Assembly: GCA_014191855.1 (NCBI GenBank)
Contig: BJHF01000022.1
Coordinates: 1 to 64,000, forward strand
Length of the DNA stretch: 64,000 nt
Origin: Deltaproteobacteria bacterium
GTDB taxonomy: Bacteria > Myxococcota_A > UBA796 > SXON01
Reading direction: 5' to 3'
How positions within the stretch are numbered: the stretch's first letter is position 1; each line of letters begins with the position of its first letter. Made by a program: the position numbers and the translations under genes. A model generated the notes under the pieces. The model was not told the DNA's origin. It did no database searches and saw only the letters and a list, made by a program, of their open reading frames with translations. Positions 52,760 through 62,305 of this stretch are shown piece after piece.

Positions 52760-53413
52760 CTAAGCCTCGGCCACGACCACCCGCGACTCTGCCAGGCGCG
52801 TCAAAAGCGCGGCTTCGACCAACTCGGCGCGGTGCAATGCCCCCCCTTCGGCGAGGTACTCCTGCCGCGGGAGGGTGCCCTCAACCACCAGCGGCGCCAG
52901 GGCCGCCGCGACCTTGTCTGCGGACATCGTCTGCAAACCGCGCATCAACGCACCACCCCGCGTGCCCTGGGCGGCCAGGATGGGCGAGACGAGCCCCAGC
53001 ACACGACGGCCCACGGCCGCGAGCGCGCCCGGGTTGTCGTCGTGCTCTTCCATCAGTTCGGCGGCGAACACCCGGTAGGGCGTCGTCGTTTCGAGCTCTT
53101 CAACCAGCCGAACCCGGGCCAGCGGCTCGAGGAGGATGTTGTAGCGACCGTCGGGGAGGAGCTGATGCGAGGAGATGCGACCGACGGCCGCGTACGGGTA
53201 CAGGAGCGGCGCGCCAAGGTGATCGCCCTCCTGACCCTCGACGATCTGCGGGACGCACACCAAGCCATCGCCTGCGAGGGCATCGGCGATCAACGCCCGG
53301 TAACGGGATTCGAAAACGTGGAGGGGGAGGGTGGCGCCGGGCAGGAGCACGGTGCCCGGGAGCGGGAAGACGCGGAGCGCGGTAACGCTCCGCGCGAGCG
53401 ATTCGCGGTTCAT
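52760..53413 (-). CDS. LON substrate-binding-domain protein
   Basis: A 217-residue stand-alone N-terminal Lon domain: LRVFPLPGTVLLPGATLPLH, VFESRYRALIADALAGDG, VGRISSHQLLPDGRYNILL and LARVRLVEE. No ATPase or peptidase domain. AAGGA six bases before the ATG at 53413 fixes the start. Such proteins are widespread without a defined job; substrate or cofactor binding is likely. Convergent with queG, 2 bp apart. Confidence 0.9.
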   Translation of the reverse strand: MNRESLARSVTALRVFPLPGTVLLPGATLPLHVFESRYRALIADALAGDGLVCVPQIVEGQEGDHLGAPLLYPYAAVGRISSHQLLPDGRYNILLEPLARVRLVEELETTTPYRVFAAELMEEHDDNPGALAAVGRRVLGLVSPILAAQGTRGGALMRGLQTMSADKVAAALAPLVVEGTLPRQEYLAEGGALHRAELVEAALLTRLAESRVVVAEA

Positions 53414-53455
53414 GGAGGTTCCTTCGGATACAGGGTTGCGCATACGGTAGGCACG

Positions 53456-55135
53456 GTGGTCGTACGAGTCCAACGCGGTGGCGCCGACCGGCGCATGACG
53501 GTCGAAGAGTTCGAAGCCGGGGTTCGGACGGGCGAGATCGTTCCGGAGACCCCCGTGGAGGTGGACGGCGCCTGGATCGCGGCCCGAGAGTGGCCCACCT
53601 GGGCCGCGCTCCGCTCCTCCACGGAGGCACAGCTCCACGCGTTGTGGAAGCGCCGCTCGGTGCCCTGGGTCACGGCCATCACGCTCGGCCTCACCATCCA
53701 GGTCTTCCGAATGGAGCTGACCAAGACGGGCACCACCCTCGGGCTGCTTGACCAGCTCTCTCGCGACACCACCGCGATCCTGGAGCGCGGCGAGGGGTGG
53801 CGGATCCTCAGCTACGGGCTGCTCCACGCCGACCCCAACCACATCCTCAGCAATTCCGCGGCCGTGGCGGTGGCCGGCTGGGCGCTTGAGACGATGATCG
53901 GGCACCGGGGCGCCCTCGCGGTCCTCGTGGTCTCGACGGCCACGGGCGCGGCGCTGGGAACGCTCTTTTCGCCGGAGATCCCCAGCGTTGGCATCTCGGG
54001 AGGCGCCTTCGGCCTGTTGGGAGCCTGCGCAGTCCTCGGCCTCCGGTACTTCGACATCATTCCCGTCGCAGCGCGGGCGGCGTTTGGAACCACCGCGGCG
54101 TTGTTCACCTTGTGGGCGTTTGTCGGCGGAATGACCGGGGAGCGGGTGGACAGTTGGTGCCACCTCGGCGGGCTGATCGCCGGCCTTGGGCTCGGTGCGG
54201 TGTATCGGCCGCGAGTGAGCGCGTGGGAGCGCACGAATCGTTGGGTCGACGCCGGTTCGCTGGCCCTGGTGCTCTCCCTGGTGGTTGCTCCGTTGGTCGC
54301 AGGGCTGAACCTCGTTCCCTGGAAGGAGTGGCGCGCCGACGGCGCGGTGGCCAGGCGGCCGGCGTGGTGGACGCTGCAGGTGAGCAAGTCGGGCCTCGGG
54401 GGCTACGGCAATGGGGATCGTTCATCGGTGATCTCCCTCGACACCGCCCGCCACGAAGCGCCGCCCACGGCGACTGCCGTGCTGCAAGACACCTTGCTCG
54501 TCGTGCGGCGACTGGACGCGGCGGCGACGCTCCACCAAGGCGAGGACGATCGCGCCACGCTCACCTACCACACGGGCAGCGAGCCGCGCGTCGTGGAGCT
54601 GCGCGTGTTCATCCGCGGCCTGTACGCGACGACGGCGGCCGTGGACACCCGGCCCGATGCACGATTTGCCCCGGTCCTTCGACGCACAATCCTCGACGAC
54701 GTTCAGCTCGCCACTCCGGATGACCTGGCCGACGATCTCGCTTCGGCGACCTCCGGCTCTTGGAAGTCGCAGGTGGCCGGCGCGGCGGCGCTGGCCTCGC
54801 TCGGCGATGTGGCTGGGGCTTCCCTCGCCTTCGAAGCGGCGCGCGAGCGTGGCGACGCCGCGGTCGTCGATGCGGCGGAGATCGAGGTTTTGGCTGCGCT
54901 TCGACACCCAAGCGCGCCGATGCGCATCGAAGCTGCGCTCGCCGCTTCCCCCGCGGATCGCCGGCTCCGGGCCACGGCCACCCGCGCCTACGCCACGCTC
55001 GGCGAGCCCTCCATGGCGCAGGCGTTGGCGCTCGCCCTGGTGATGGACGCGCCCACGCCCCGCAGCGCGGCCGCTGCTACCGCCCTGCTCACGGAGGTGG
55101 GCGGCTCGTTACCGGCGACGGCCCCAGGGAATTGA
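53456..55135 (+). CDS. Rhomboid-family intramembrane serine protease with N-terminal GYF-like and C-terminal helical-repeat domains
   Basis: A 559-residue protein. Residues 1-45 (VVVRVQRGGADRRMTVEEFE, VPETPVEVDGAWIAAREW) resemble the GYF_2-like module. Residues 75-300 form a rhomboid core with six or seven helices: HADPNHILSNSAAVAVAG, Ser181 in VGISGGAFGLLG and His236 in CHLGGLIAGLGLG, the catalytic dyad. The C-terminal 250 residues are soluble, ending in Ala-rich repeats (AALASLGDVAGASLAFEAAR). I chose the GTG at 53456, which completes the first strand; ATG 53495 is an alternative. It overlaps the response regulator gene by 47 bp, tail to tail. Confidence 0.82.
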   Translation: MVVRVQRGGADRRMTVEEFEAGVRTGEIVPETPVEVDGAWIAAREWPTWAALRSSTEAQLHALWKRRSVPWVTAITLGLTIQVFRMELTKTGTTLGLLDQLSRDTTAILERGEGWRILSYGLLHADPNHILSNSAAVAVAGWALETMIGHRGALAVLVVSTATGAALGTLFSPEIPSVGISGGAFGLLGACAVLGLRYFDIIPVAARAAFGTTAALFTLWAFVGGMTGERVDSWCHLGGLIAGLGLGAVYRPRVSAWERTNRWVDAGSLALVLSLVVAPLVAGLNLVPWKEWRADGAVARRPAWWTLQVSKSGLGGYGNGDRSSVISLDTARHEAPPTATAVLQDTLLVVRRLDAAATLHQGEDDRATLTYHTGSEPRVVELRVFIRGLYATTAAVDTRPDARFAPVLRRTILDDVQLATPDDLADDLASATSGSWKSQVAGAAALASLGDVAGASLAFEAARERGDAAVVDAAEIEVLAALRHPSAPMRIEAALAASPADRRLRATATRAYATLGEPSMAQALALALVMDAPTPRSAAAATALLTEVGGSLPATAPGN

Positions 55136-55817
55136 GGCGGTACCCGACGCCGCGCACGGTCTCGAGCCGGTCTCCTGCCGCGCCGAGCTTCTCGCGCAGC
55201 CGCTTCATGTGGGTATCGACCGTCCGGGTGCTCAGGTCGGGAGGCATATCCCACACTTCCTGGAGGAGCTGTCCCCGGGTTTGAACCCGCCCGCTCCGCC
55301 GCGCCAGCGTCGTGAGCAATCGGAACTCGGTCGCGGTGAGCTGAACCTCCGCTTCGTCCACCCACACCCGGTGAGCTGAGGCGTCGATCCGCAGCGCGCC
55401 CGCCCGCAGCTCACCCTCGCCGGCGAGAGCGCCCCCCACCCCTGAGCGGCGTAGCACCGCGCGGATCCTCAGGATCAGCTCGCGCGTTGAGAACGGCTTC
55501 GTCACGTAATCGTCCGCGCCAAGCTCGAACCCCACGACGCGGTCGAGCTCCTCGCCCCGCGCCGTGAGCATGATGATGGGCATTCCCTCCAGCGCTGGCT
55601 CCGCTCGAAGGCGGCGGCAAACCTCGGTGCCCTGCATCCCGGGCAGCATGAGGTCGAGCAGCACGAGCGAGGGCCGCAGCGTGGAAGCGAGGCTCAACGC
55701 CTCGGGACCGGTGGCCGCGGTTCGCACCGTAAATCCCTCTTTGCTCAGGGCGTGCTGAAGCAGGTTGCGCAGATCCTCTTCGTCGTCGACCACCAGGATC
55801 GGGCCAGTTGTGTTCAC
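55089..55817 (-). CDS. PhoB/OmpR-family response regulator
   Basis: A 242-residue two-domain regulator. Receiver: acidic Asp11/Asp12 in ILVVDDEEDL, phospho-acceptor Asp55 in LVLLDLMLPG, Thr85 in IIMLTARG and Lys107 in YVTKPFS. The C-terminal winged helix (LTATEFRLLTTLARRSGRV, RTVDTHMKRLREKLG, VRGVGYRL) is of OmpR type. GTG at 55817 is preferred over TTG at 55826. It lies 45 bp after cotH on the same strand; no histidine kinase is adjacent. Targets unknown, possibly the cellulose operon. Confidence 0.93.
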   Translation of the reverse strand: MNTTGPILVVDDEEDLRNLLQHALSKEGFTVRTAATGPEALSLASTLRPSLVLLDLMLPGMQGTEVCRRLRAEPALEGMPIIMLTARGEELDRVVGFELGADDYVTKPFSTRELILRIRAVLRRSGVGGALAGEGELRAGALRIDASAHRVWVDEAEVQLTATEFRLLTTLARRSGRVQTRGQLLQEVWDMPPDLSTRTVDTHMKRLREKLGAAGDRLETVRGVGYRLNSLGPSPVTSRPPP

Positions 55818-55862
55818 ACCGCACAAGTAATCCCCGGATGTGACGGTCGTGAAAACTGTGCG

Positions 55863-57029
55863 CTACGGCTCCAGCTCAGCGCCCACGATCGCCGGGCGGG
55901 CACGAACCCATTCGCGCAGCGCCGCAAGTGCGTCGCGGCAGCCGTAGTCGCCCCACTCGCTGCGCGGATCCGTCCGGCAATCGTCCTCGATTCGTGCCGT
56001 TTCGGCGTCGACGAAGGCCACAAACTCGCCGCTCTCCCAGTTGATGAGCACCGCAGCGAGGAAGGCTTCCAGGTCTGCCTCGCAGGCCTCGTCGGCGCGG
56101 CAGGCCAGCGCCAGGTCCCCCTCGGCCGTGAAGTTGATGGGCTGATCTGAGGCAAACGCCTGGTCGGGACCCCACGGAAGCATCGACCAACGGTCCGCTC
56201 CCGGCGCGTAATAGACCAGGAAGTTGTTGCCGTAGGTGAGATATCCGTCGGAGTCGGCGATCGCGAGCTCGACCGCCCACATCGTCAGCAGGTTGGTGTA
56301 GTCGAAGCGGGTTTCCAGGAAGGTATGAATTTCGTCGGCCGGCGTCGATTCAAACTCGTCGATCAGCACGTCCAACGTCGCCTGGGCCTCCGCCGGATCT
56401 CCCTCCTGCGCCGTCCACTTCGGCTCCGAGGTGCTGTAGAAGTCGCCGCCATAGCCGCCTTCAAGCAAGTAGCCGTCGTCGTCGCCGGGCCATTGGCGCT
56501 CCAGGAATTGTTCGTCCATGGACTCGGGCAGCCCGTAGAGGCCGAACAGCTCGCCGTTGACCGTGAGCTCCGCGTACCCGTGTCGCGCCGCTGGAACGCC
56601 CATCTTCCGAAACAGCCAGTACGCCGCATGCTCGTGCGACATCGTGTTGTCCTGGATCATGTTGTTCAGGGTCAACCGTTTTACTCCGTGGAAGGTCTGC
56701 TCGGCATCCCACTGATGAAAGTCAACCTTGATCGCAGCCTTCTCCGTCATGTCCCGGAACGCGCCCGCTGGGCTGCCCTTGAGGTGCACGCCTACGTCAT
56801 ACGCCTCACCCTCCCACGTGAACGTGCCATGCACGTCCTCCTTGGGCGAAACGGCCAGCGCCGCCAACGCGGCCTCGTCCAGCTCGAGCGAGAATTGTAG
56901 GGTTTCGTCGCCATACAACCACCCGCCCGACTCGTAGTCCCAGCCGCTATCCTCCGCGGCGCTGTCCGCGGTGTCCCCAGAGTCACCTTCGTTTACCGCA
57001 TGTCCGCACGCCAACAAGAATCCCAACAT
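55863..57029 (-). CDS. CotH-kinase-family lipoprotein
   Basis: A 388-residue lipoprotein with a very short signal MLGFLLAC (Cys8) and an acidic GDSGDTADS linker. The CotH fold is recognised by VHLKGSPAGAFRDMTEKAAI, LTLNNMIQDNTMSHEHAAYW, YAELTVNGELFGLYGLPESM and NNFLVYYAPGADRWSMLPW. The usual PWDxD appears as Pro-Trp-Gly-Pro-Asp at 285-289. CotH proteins are protein kinases or carbohydrate-modifying relatives. GGAG before the ATG fixes the start. It begins 4 bp after bcsC and so belongs to the cellulose operon. Confidence 0.87.
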   Translation of the reverse strand: MLGFLLACGHAVNEGDSGDTADSAAEDSGWDYESGGWLYGDETLQFSLELDEAALAALAVSPKEDVHGTFTWEGEAYDVGVHLKGSPAGAFRDMTEKAAIKVDFHQWDAEQTFHGVKRLTLNNMIQDNTMSHEHAAYWLFRKMGVPAARHGYAELTVNGELFGLYGLPESMDEQFLERQWPGDDDGYLLEGGYGGDFYSTSEPKWTAQEGDPAEAQATLDVLIDEFESTPADEIHTFLETRFDYTNLLTMWAVELAIADSDGYLTYGNNFLVYYAPGADRWSMLPWGPDQAFASDQPINFTAEGDLALACRADEACEADLEAFLAAVLINWESGEFVAFVDAETARIEDDCRTDPRSEWGDYGCRDALAALREWVRARPAIVGAELEP

Positions 57030-57033
57030 CCGC

Positions 57034-60000
57034 TCACTCCGTCCGGCACAGGTCGCTGCTTTGCGGCAAGATGGCACCGGCTGAGGCGGTTGTCGACAAG
57101 GTTGGTGCCGATGCGCCATTCGGCACGAGCCCCCAGGTGAGGTGACCGATCGCCGCCTCCTGGTGCCAACCCGACGTGGAGAGTTGGGCCCGACCGTCGA
57201 CGCCCACTGCCCAACGCGGCGCCAAACGCCAGCTTGCCCCCAGGCCAACACGCCCGGTTCCAGACCAGCCCGCGCCAAACCAGGGCGTGGGCCTGCCATC
57301 CAGGAACTGCGGGCCAGCCGACAGCGAAGCGCAAAGACGACCGCGATTGCCAACAAAACCCTGTTCGCCCACCAGTTGCGCCACCGCCATCACAAACACC
57401 GGCGGGCTGAAGTAGCCGCCCTGCCCGGGATCGAAGCCGTCGAGCTGCCGGTCGTGATGCAGCGCCACCACCTGCCCGCCGACCTTCACGTTGCCATACG
57501 GGTTGCCAAACGTGGCGGCGCCCCAGGCCACGCCCTCGACGAGCGCGTTCGGCGCCACCCCGTACCCCTCGCTATACCCGCCGCGAAGCTGCGCCCCGAG
57601 GCTGAGGCGCTTGGGTGTCCAGCTCAGGTACCCCGATCCTGAAACCTGGCTGAGGAAGCCAAAAAACTCCCCGTCGGCCGACGTCTTCCCCGCCCAGGAG
57701 AGCAGCGAGTCCGAAACGGGCGTGCGCGCCGATTGCACGCCCATAGCGAGGTCCGGGAGGAGCCCGTAGCGTGCATGGGCATGCCACAGGACGTTGACCT
57801 CCGAGAAACCCAGGGGGCTGGTGCCGAGGCGCGCCGTGGCGAAGAACCTCCGGAACGGCGCGGTAGCCACGCCCACGGAGGGGGCAACGCCCAGCGCCTC
57901 GTCTTCCCCGTCGTTGAGGTGCAGCGCGACCACATCGGCGTTCACCCGCACGAGGCCGATGGGCGGAAAGTACGCCTCAACCGGGATGTACCACCCGTCG
58001 AGCGCCTGCTCGCCGACACCGCCCGGCTTCACGAACGCGCCGCCGCCGGCAGAAACAAACAGTCCCTTGTCCCGAGCCAGCTCAACATCCACCGAGTCGA
58101 CGAGATCCACGAGCCAGCGGGGCTGCTGATCGAGCGGTGGCGTGGGCGGCCACGTTCGCGGTCCGGGGGTGCGGCCAGACGGCAACGGGAGAACCGGGAA
58201 CGGCTCCGGCGGATCGTCCAGCACCGGCGGGGCCTCCGGAGGCACCGCCGTGTGCTTTACCTTCTCCAGCGTGGCCGCGGCACGGTCGTGTTCACCGCGT
58301 TGCAACATGGTTTGAACGAGCTGCAGCCCGATGCGCGGGTCCCGAACACGATCCCACGCCGTCTGCAGGTGCGCCTCCGCCGCCGCCAGCCGCACCTGGG
58401 CACGGTAGGCACCAGCGATGCCCACGATGGCGGCGACGTGGTTGGGTTCAAGCGCCAACGTCTTCTGGTAGGCGCCGATGGCCAACTCGGGCTCGGCCAG
58501 CGCCAGCCATGCCCCACCCACCCGCGACCACTCATCGGCCGAGAGCTTCGGCATCCCCTCCGCCGCGCGCAACGCCCCCGCGGCCTCCCGCGAGCGCCCT
58601 TCCCCGCGGAGCTGATCTGCTTGTTGAACCGTCAGCTCAAACTCAGAGGCGCGCAGCTCTTCCGCCGCGAAGCCCCCCCCCGCCCGTTCGTCGGCGTTCT
58701 GAATCAGCGGGTGCAGGTCGGCGGCCGCGCGGCACACCACTTCCGCGCGCAGCGCTACCCCGAACGCCCAACGGCTGCGCGGGTCCACGATCAGGGCGCG
58801 GGGGACCGCGTCGAGGGCGGTGGTGCAGTCGTGACCGTCAAGCGCGCCCGAAGCCAACGCCGACCAGAGGTCTGCCGACGGCCCCACGGTCTTGATCGCG
58901 TCCCGCATTCGAGCCATCGCACCGGGGATATCGCCCATCCTACGCTCGTACTCGCCCTGGCGTACCGCGAGGCGCTGGAGCAGCTCGCGGCGCTGCGACA
59001 ACGCCACCGATGTCGCGTCGGGGCGATCCAACGCTGCCGCCGCCGCCCGGGCTTCGTCCCAGCGCCCGAGGCGCTCCAGGGCCACCGCCCGCCCCAAAAG
59101 CGCCTCCTGCAGCGTAGCGCTGAGATCCAGCGCTTCTTCCCAAAATGCCAGCGCAACTTCCGGTTGGTCTCGCTCCAGATAGAGCGCCGCGAGGCCACTG
59201 AGCGACCACACTTCGGGGTCCAGCTCAAAAGCCTCTCGCCAAGCAGCAAACGCGTCCACGTTCGCCCCGGCGCGCACCTCCCGTTCCGCGGTCGTTCGCC
59301 ACGCGTGCGCGAGCACGCGCGGTGCCTCGCGGTCGGCGACGGGATCGGCGGCCAAGGGGTAGGCTTCCGCGATCCGCTCGCGGGCGGCCTCCGGGCGGTC
59401 GAGCGCGATCAAGCAGTTGGCCTCGCCGAGCACCGCCCATGCATCGTTCGGGTCGAGGCGGGCGGCCTCGCGATACTGCGGGATCGCCGCATCAAACTCG
59501 CCGAGTCCGGCGAGCACGTCGCCCAGGCCGTGGAGGAACTCGGGCTCCGCTGGGTACGCCTCCGCGAGCTGTGACCAGAGCAGGCGGGCAGTCTCGAGAT
59601 CCCCCGAGCGCGCGGCCGCCCGCGCCTCCTTCGCCCGAACCGCATTGAGCACCGTCGTGTGCATGAGCAGCACGCGCTTGTCGTTCAGGGCGCTCGACTC
59701 CAGGAGGAGCAACGCATCCGCTTCGTGTCCGGTCTGGAGCAGCAGGCGCACGGAAGACAGCAGCGCATCCACATTGCGCGGTGCACGCCGGGCGGCCTCC
59801 CGGTAGAGCACCGCCGCGCCGTCGAGCCGTTGGGACTGCCACAGCAGACCGCCCGCCCCCAGCAGGTCGTCCACGCTGGCATCGGCCAGCAGCAAAGCGG
59901 TGAAGTACGGCTCGATCGCGTCGTCCGACTCGCCGGCGCGCTTCGCTTCCTCCGCCTGGAGCACCAGCATGTCGGCGGCTGCGGCGAGGTGGAGGCTGCG

Positions 60001-61218
60001 CTGCTTCGAGGAGCGAGCCGCGGTGGCCGCCGCGAGCTGCCGGCGCGTCGCGCTGGCCGAGGTGCTCGTGGCGATGGCGGCGAGGTTGTACAAGCCGAGA
60101 GCCTCGGCGTCCGTCGGGTGACTGTCCAGCACCGCGCCCAGCGCAGGGAGCGCCTCCTCGGGGTGCCGCGCATCCATGCGGGCTTTGGCCCACTCGCGGG
60201 CCACGAAGGGCTCCTCGGGCGCAGCCCTCCATGCCGCCTCCAGCGCGGGGCCCAGGCCAGATTTCGACTTGGACTCCCACGCCGCCCGAAAGGCCACCAA
60301 CGCCGCCAATCCCGGCTCGCCGGCGGCCTCGGCCGGGGTGAGCAGGGCCTGTGCAGCGGCGTAACGTTCCCGCGTTCGGTAGACGTCGATGAGCGCGCGG
60401 CGCGCCTGCTCGTCGTCCGGATGAACCGACCGATAACGGAGCAGCGCCGCAGTCGCCTCCGGTAGCGCGTTTTCAGCACGGTACAGCTCGGCCAACGCCC
60501 TCCCCGTCTCCTCGTGCGGTGCCTCTTCAAGGATACGCCGGGCCGCCGCGACGAATCCGTTCGCCGCGAGCGCGCTGGCCCGGTTGATCGGCGTGGGATC
60601 GGCGAGCGCCGCCACCACAGCCGGCGTGGTGACTCCCCCGTTGACCAACGCGTCCACCCGACCGAGATCGCCCGCGGCCAGAGCGGCGAGCGCCTCCAGC
60701 TCGCGCGCCGCCCCCGCCCCCTCGACCCGCGCATAGGCGGCCTGAGCCCGGCTGGCCTCGCCGCCCCGCAGCAACACCCGCCCGATCGCGCGAGTCGCAG
60801 TGGGATCCGCGAACAACAGCAACCGATCCAGCTCGGCCAACGCCTCCTTTCGGGTGGATGCCGCGGCGAGCCCCACCTCAGCGGCGCGCAGGGCCACGCG
60901 GTCGCGGCCCTCGAATTTTGGTGTTGCGAGGAGGATCGCGTACACCTTCGACCAGCTCGGCCGCGCGTCGGCGCGCCCGAGGAGATCCACGAGCGAGCCG
61001 CGCGCGGCGTCGCCCACTTCCGGGTCCGCCGCCAACCTCGCCAGGGCCTCGATCCCCGCTTCCTCCCAGCCTTCTTTCGCGAGCAGAGCACGGGCGGCGG
61101 CGAGCCGAGGCGACGACGCGAGCGGCGCATCCGCAAGCGCCAGGAGCTCGGGGGCCGGCGCCGCTTCCGCGCGGTGAACGGCGCTGCCGAGCCAAAGCGA
61201 GGCGATGAGGGTGATCAT
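57034..61218 (-). CDS. bcsC: Cellulose synthase operon protein C (BcsC-like TPR and outer-membrane barrel)
   Basis: Exports the glucan through the outer membrane. A 1394-residue protein, longer than E. coli BcsC (1157): signal peptide MITLIASLWLGSAVHRAEA, about 1000 residues of TPR repeats (ALYREAARRAPRNVDALL, PQYREAARLDPNDAWAVLGE, AIGAYQKTLALEPNHVAAIV), a Pro-rich hinge (PLPSGRTPGPRTWPPTPP) and a C-terminal barrel of about 300 residues (RYGLLPDLAMGVQSARTP, SLGAQLRGGYSEGYGV). Overlaps bcsZ by ATGA. Assignment rests on architecture and neighbours. Confidence 0.85.
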   Translation of the reverse strand: MITLIASLWLGSAVHRAEAAPAPELLALADAPLASSPRLAAARALLAKEGWEEAGIEALARLAADPEVGDAARGSLVDLLGRADARPSWSKVYAILLATPKFEGRDRVALRAAEVGLAAASTRKEALAELDRLLLFADPTATRAIGRVLLRGGEASRAQAAYARVEGAGAARELEALAALAAGDLGRVDALVNGGVTTPAVVAALADPTPINRASALAANGFVAAARRILEEAPHEETGRALAELYRAENALPEATAALLRYRSVHPDDEQARRALIDVYRTRERYAAAQALLTPAEAAGEPGLAALVAFRAAWESKSKSGLGPALEAAWRAAPEEPFVAREWAKARMDARHPEEALPALGAVLDSHPTDAEALGLYNLAAIATSTSASATRRQLAAATAARSSKQRSLHLAAAADMLVLQAEEAKRAGESDDAIEPYFTALLLADASVDDLLGAGGLLWQSQRLDGAAVLYREAARRAPRNVDALLSSVRLLLQTGHEADALLLLESSALNDKRVLLMHTTVLNAVRAKEARAAARSGDLETARLLWSQLAEAYPAEPEFLHGLGDVLAGLGEFDAAIPQYREAARLDPNDAWAVLGEANCLIALDRPEAARERIAEAYPLAADPVADREAPRVLAHAWRTTAEREVRAGANVDAFAAWREAFELDPEVWSLSGLAALYLERDQPEVALAFWEEALDLSATLQEALLGRAVALERLGRWDEARAAAAALDRPDATSVALSQRRELLQRLAVRQGEYERRMGDIPGAMARMRDAIKTVGPSADLWSALASGALDGHDCTTALDAVPRALIVDPRSRWAFGVALRAEVVCRAAADLHPLIQNADERAGGGFAAEELRASEFELTVQQADQLRGEGRSREAAGALRAAEGMPKLSADEWSRVGGAWLALAEPELAIGAYQKTLALEPNHVAAIVGIAGAYRAQVRLAAAEAHLQTAWDRVRDPRIGLQLVQTMLQRGEHDRAAATLEKVKHTAVPPEAPPVLDDPPEPFPVLPLPSGRTPGPRTWPPTPPLDQQPRWLVDLVDSVDVELARDKGLFVSAGGGAFVKPGGVGEQALDGWYIPVEAYFPPIGLVRVNADVVALHLNDGEDEALGVAPSVGVATAPFRRFFATARLGTSPLGFSEVNVLWHAHARYGLLPDLAMGVQSARTPVSDSLLSWAGKTSADGEFFGFLSQVSGSGYLSWTPKRLSLGAQLRGGYSEGYGVAPNALVEGVAWGAATFGNPYGNVKVGGQVVALHHDRQLDGFDPGQGGYFSPPVFVMAVAQLVGEQGFVGNRGRLCASLSAGPQFLDGRPTPWFGAGWSGTGRVGLGASWRLAPRWAVGVDGRAQLSTSGWHQEAAIGHLTWGLVPNGASAPTLSTTASAGAILPQSSDLCRTE

Positions 61219-62297
61219 ACGGGCCTCTCCTTCAGCTGCCACAGCGCGAGCCCGAACCATATCCAGTTCTGACCGTAATAATCATCCACGTCCCCCCACC
61301 CGTGCTCGGCTCGGATGGGCTCCAGTTTTTCGGCGAGCACTCGGCGAGCCAGCGCCGGACGACGCAGCCCCCACGCGGGCAGCAAGGCACCGTACATCCC
61401 CGGATACTCCCACTCAACCCTGCCCTTCCCGTCGGGGCCCACCACGGCCGGCAGGTGCAGTTCGGAGCCGCTCTCCAGCAGGTCCAGGTATGGAACGAGC
61501 AGGCGGCGCGCGCGGGGCTCACGGTGCCACTTCACCTCCGCGGCCAGCGTCCACGGCACGCGCAGCGCCTCGAAGCCGAAGTTGTCATGGGCGGGGTTCG
61601 CCGAGGCGACACGCTGCCCCGTCGTCGCGTCCAGCGAACACCACTCCGCCGCCAGCCCGGTTTGGCCCCTGCACTCCGCGAGCAGCTCGTAGCCGTCGTC
61701 AAGCAGGCGCCGCCACGGGCGCGACGCGTCCCACCGCGCGAGGTCCCGCCAGATAAAGGGCAGGAAATACGAGGGGTTCACGAGCACCGGATCGGCGCCC
61801 CGCGCCCACGGACCGGGGAGCACCACCAGGCGGCCGCCGACCTCGGCCACCTCTTCCGTCCAGAACCGCTCCAGAAGCCCTGCTGCATCTGCGCGGTACG
61901 CCTCGTCCTTCCAACGCCGACCCGCGCCCAGCAACGACCAGAGCAGGAGCTGGTCCGCGTCGGCCGCGGGCTGGGCGTCCAGCACCCCCCATTCCCCGTC
62001 TTCGCGCTGACCCCACCGCCACGCCGGAAGCTGCGCCGGATCCCCGCCCTGAAGGTTTGCGACCGTCCACGCCCAGACGCGATCGAATGCAGGCTGGTCG
62101 TTCATCCACAAGGCCCGAATCATGGCGTACGACTGACCCTCCGAGGTGGTGACCCCCTGCTGGCGGAAGTCGATCACGCGCCCCTCGCCGCTGATGTAGA
62201 CGCGACCGTAGGCCTCCCATTGGTCTTGGAGCTCGGCCGCCCGAACCGGGGACGCGCCCAGCGTGAGCCAGACGAGCGCGTTGGCCGAACCGCCCAT
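61215..62297 (-). CDS. bcsZ: Glycoside hydrolase family 8 endoglucanase (BcsZ)
   Basis: A 360-residue periplasmic cellulase that edits nascent cellulose. Signal peptide ALVWLTLGASPVRA, then the GH8 signature VIDFRQQGVTTSEGQSYAM with the acid Glu53, FDRVWAWTVANL, PAWRWG, VNPSYFLPFIW and HDNFGFEALRVPW with the second acid region. Size and order match BcsZ. It sits 8 bp after bcsB and overlaps bcsC. Confidence 0.94.
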   Translation of the reverse strand: MGGSANALVWLTLGASPVRAAELQDQWEAYGRVYISGEGRVIDFRQQGVTTSEGQSYAMIRALWMNDQPAFDRVWAWTVANLQGGDPAQLPAWRWGQREDGEWGVLDAQPAADADQLLLWSLLGAGRRWKDEAYRADAAGLLERFWTEEVAEVGGRLVVLPGPWARGADPVLVNPSYFLPFIWRDLARWDASRPWRRLLDDGYELLAECRGQTGLAAEWCSLDATTGQRVASANPAHDNFGFEALRVPWTLAAEVKWHREPRARRLLVPYLDLLESGSELHLPAVVGPDGKGRVEWEYPGMYGALLPAWGLRRPALARRVLAEKLEPIRAEHGWGDVDDYYGQNWIWFGLALWQLKERPV

Positions 62298-62305
62298 ACG
62301 CGAAC

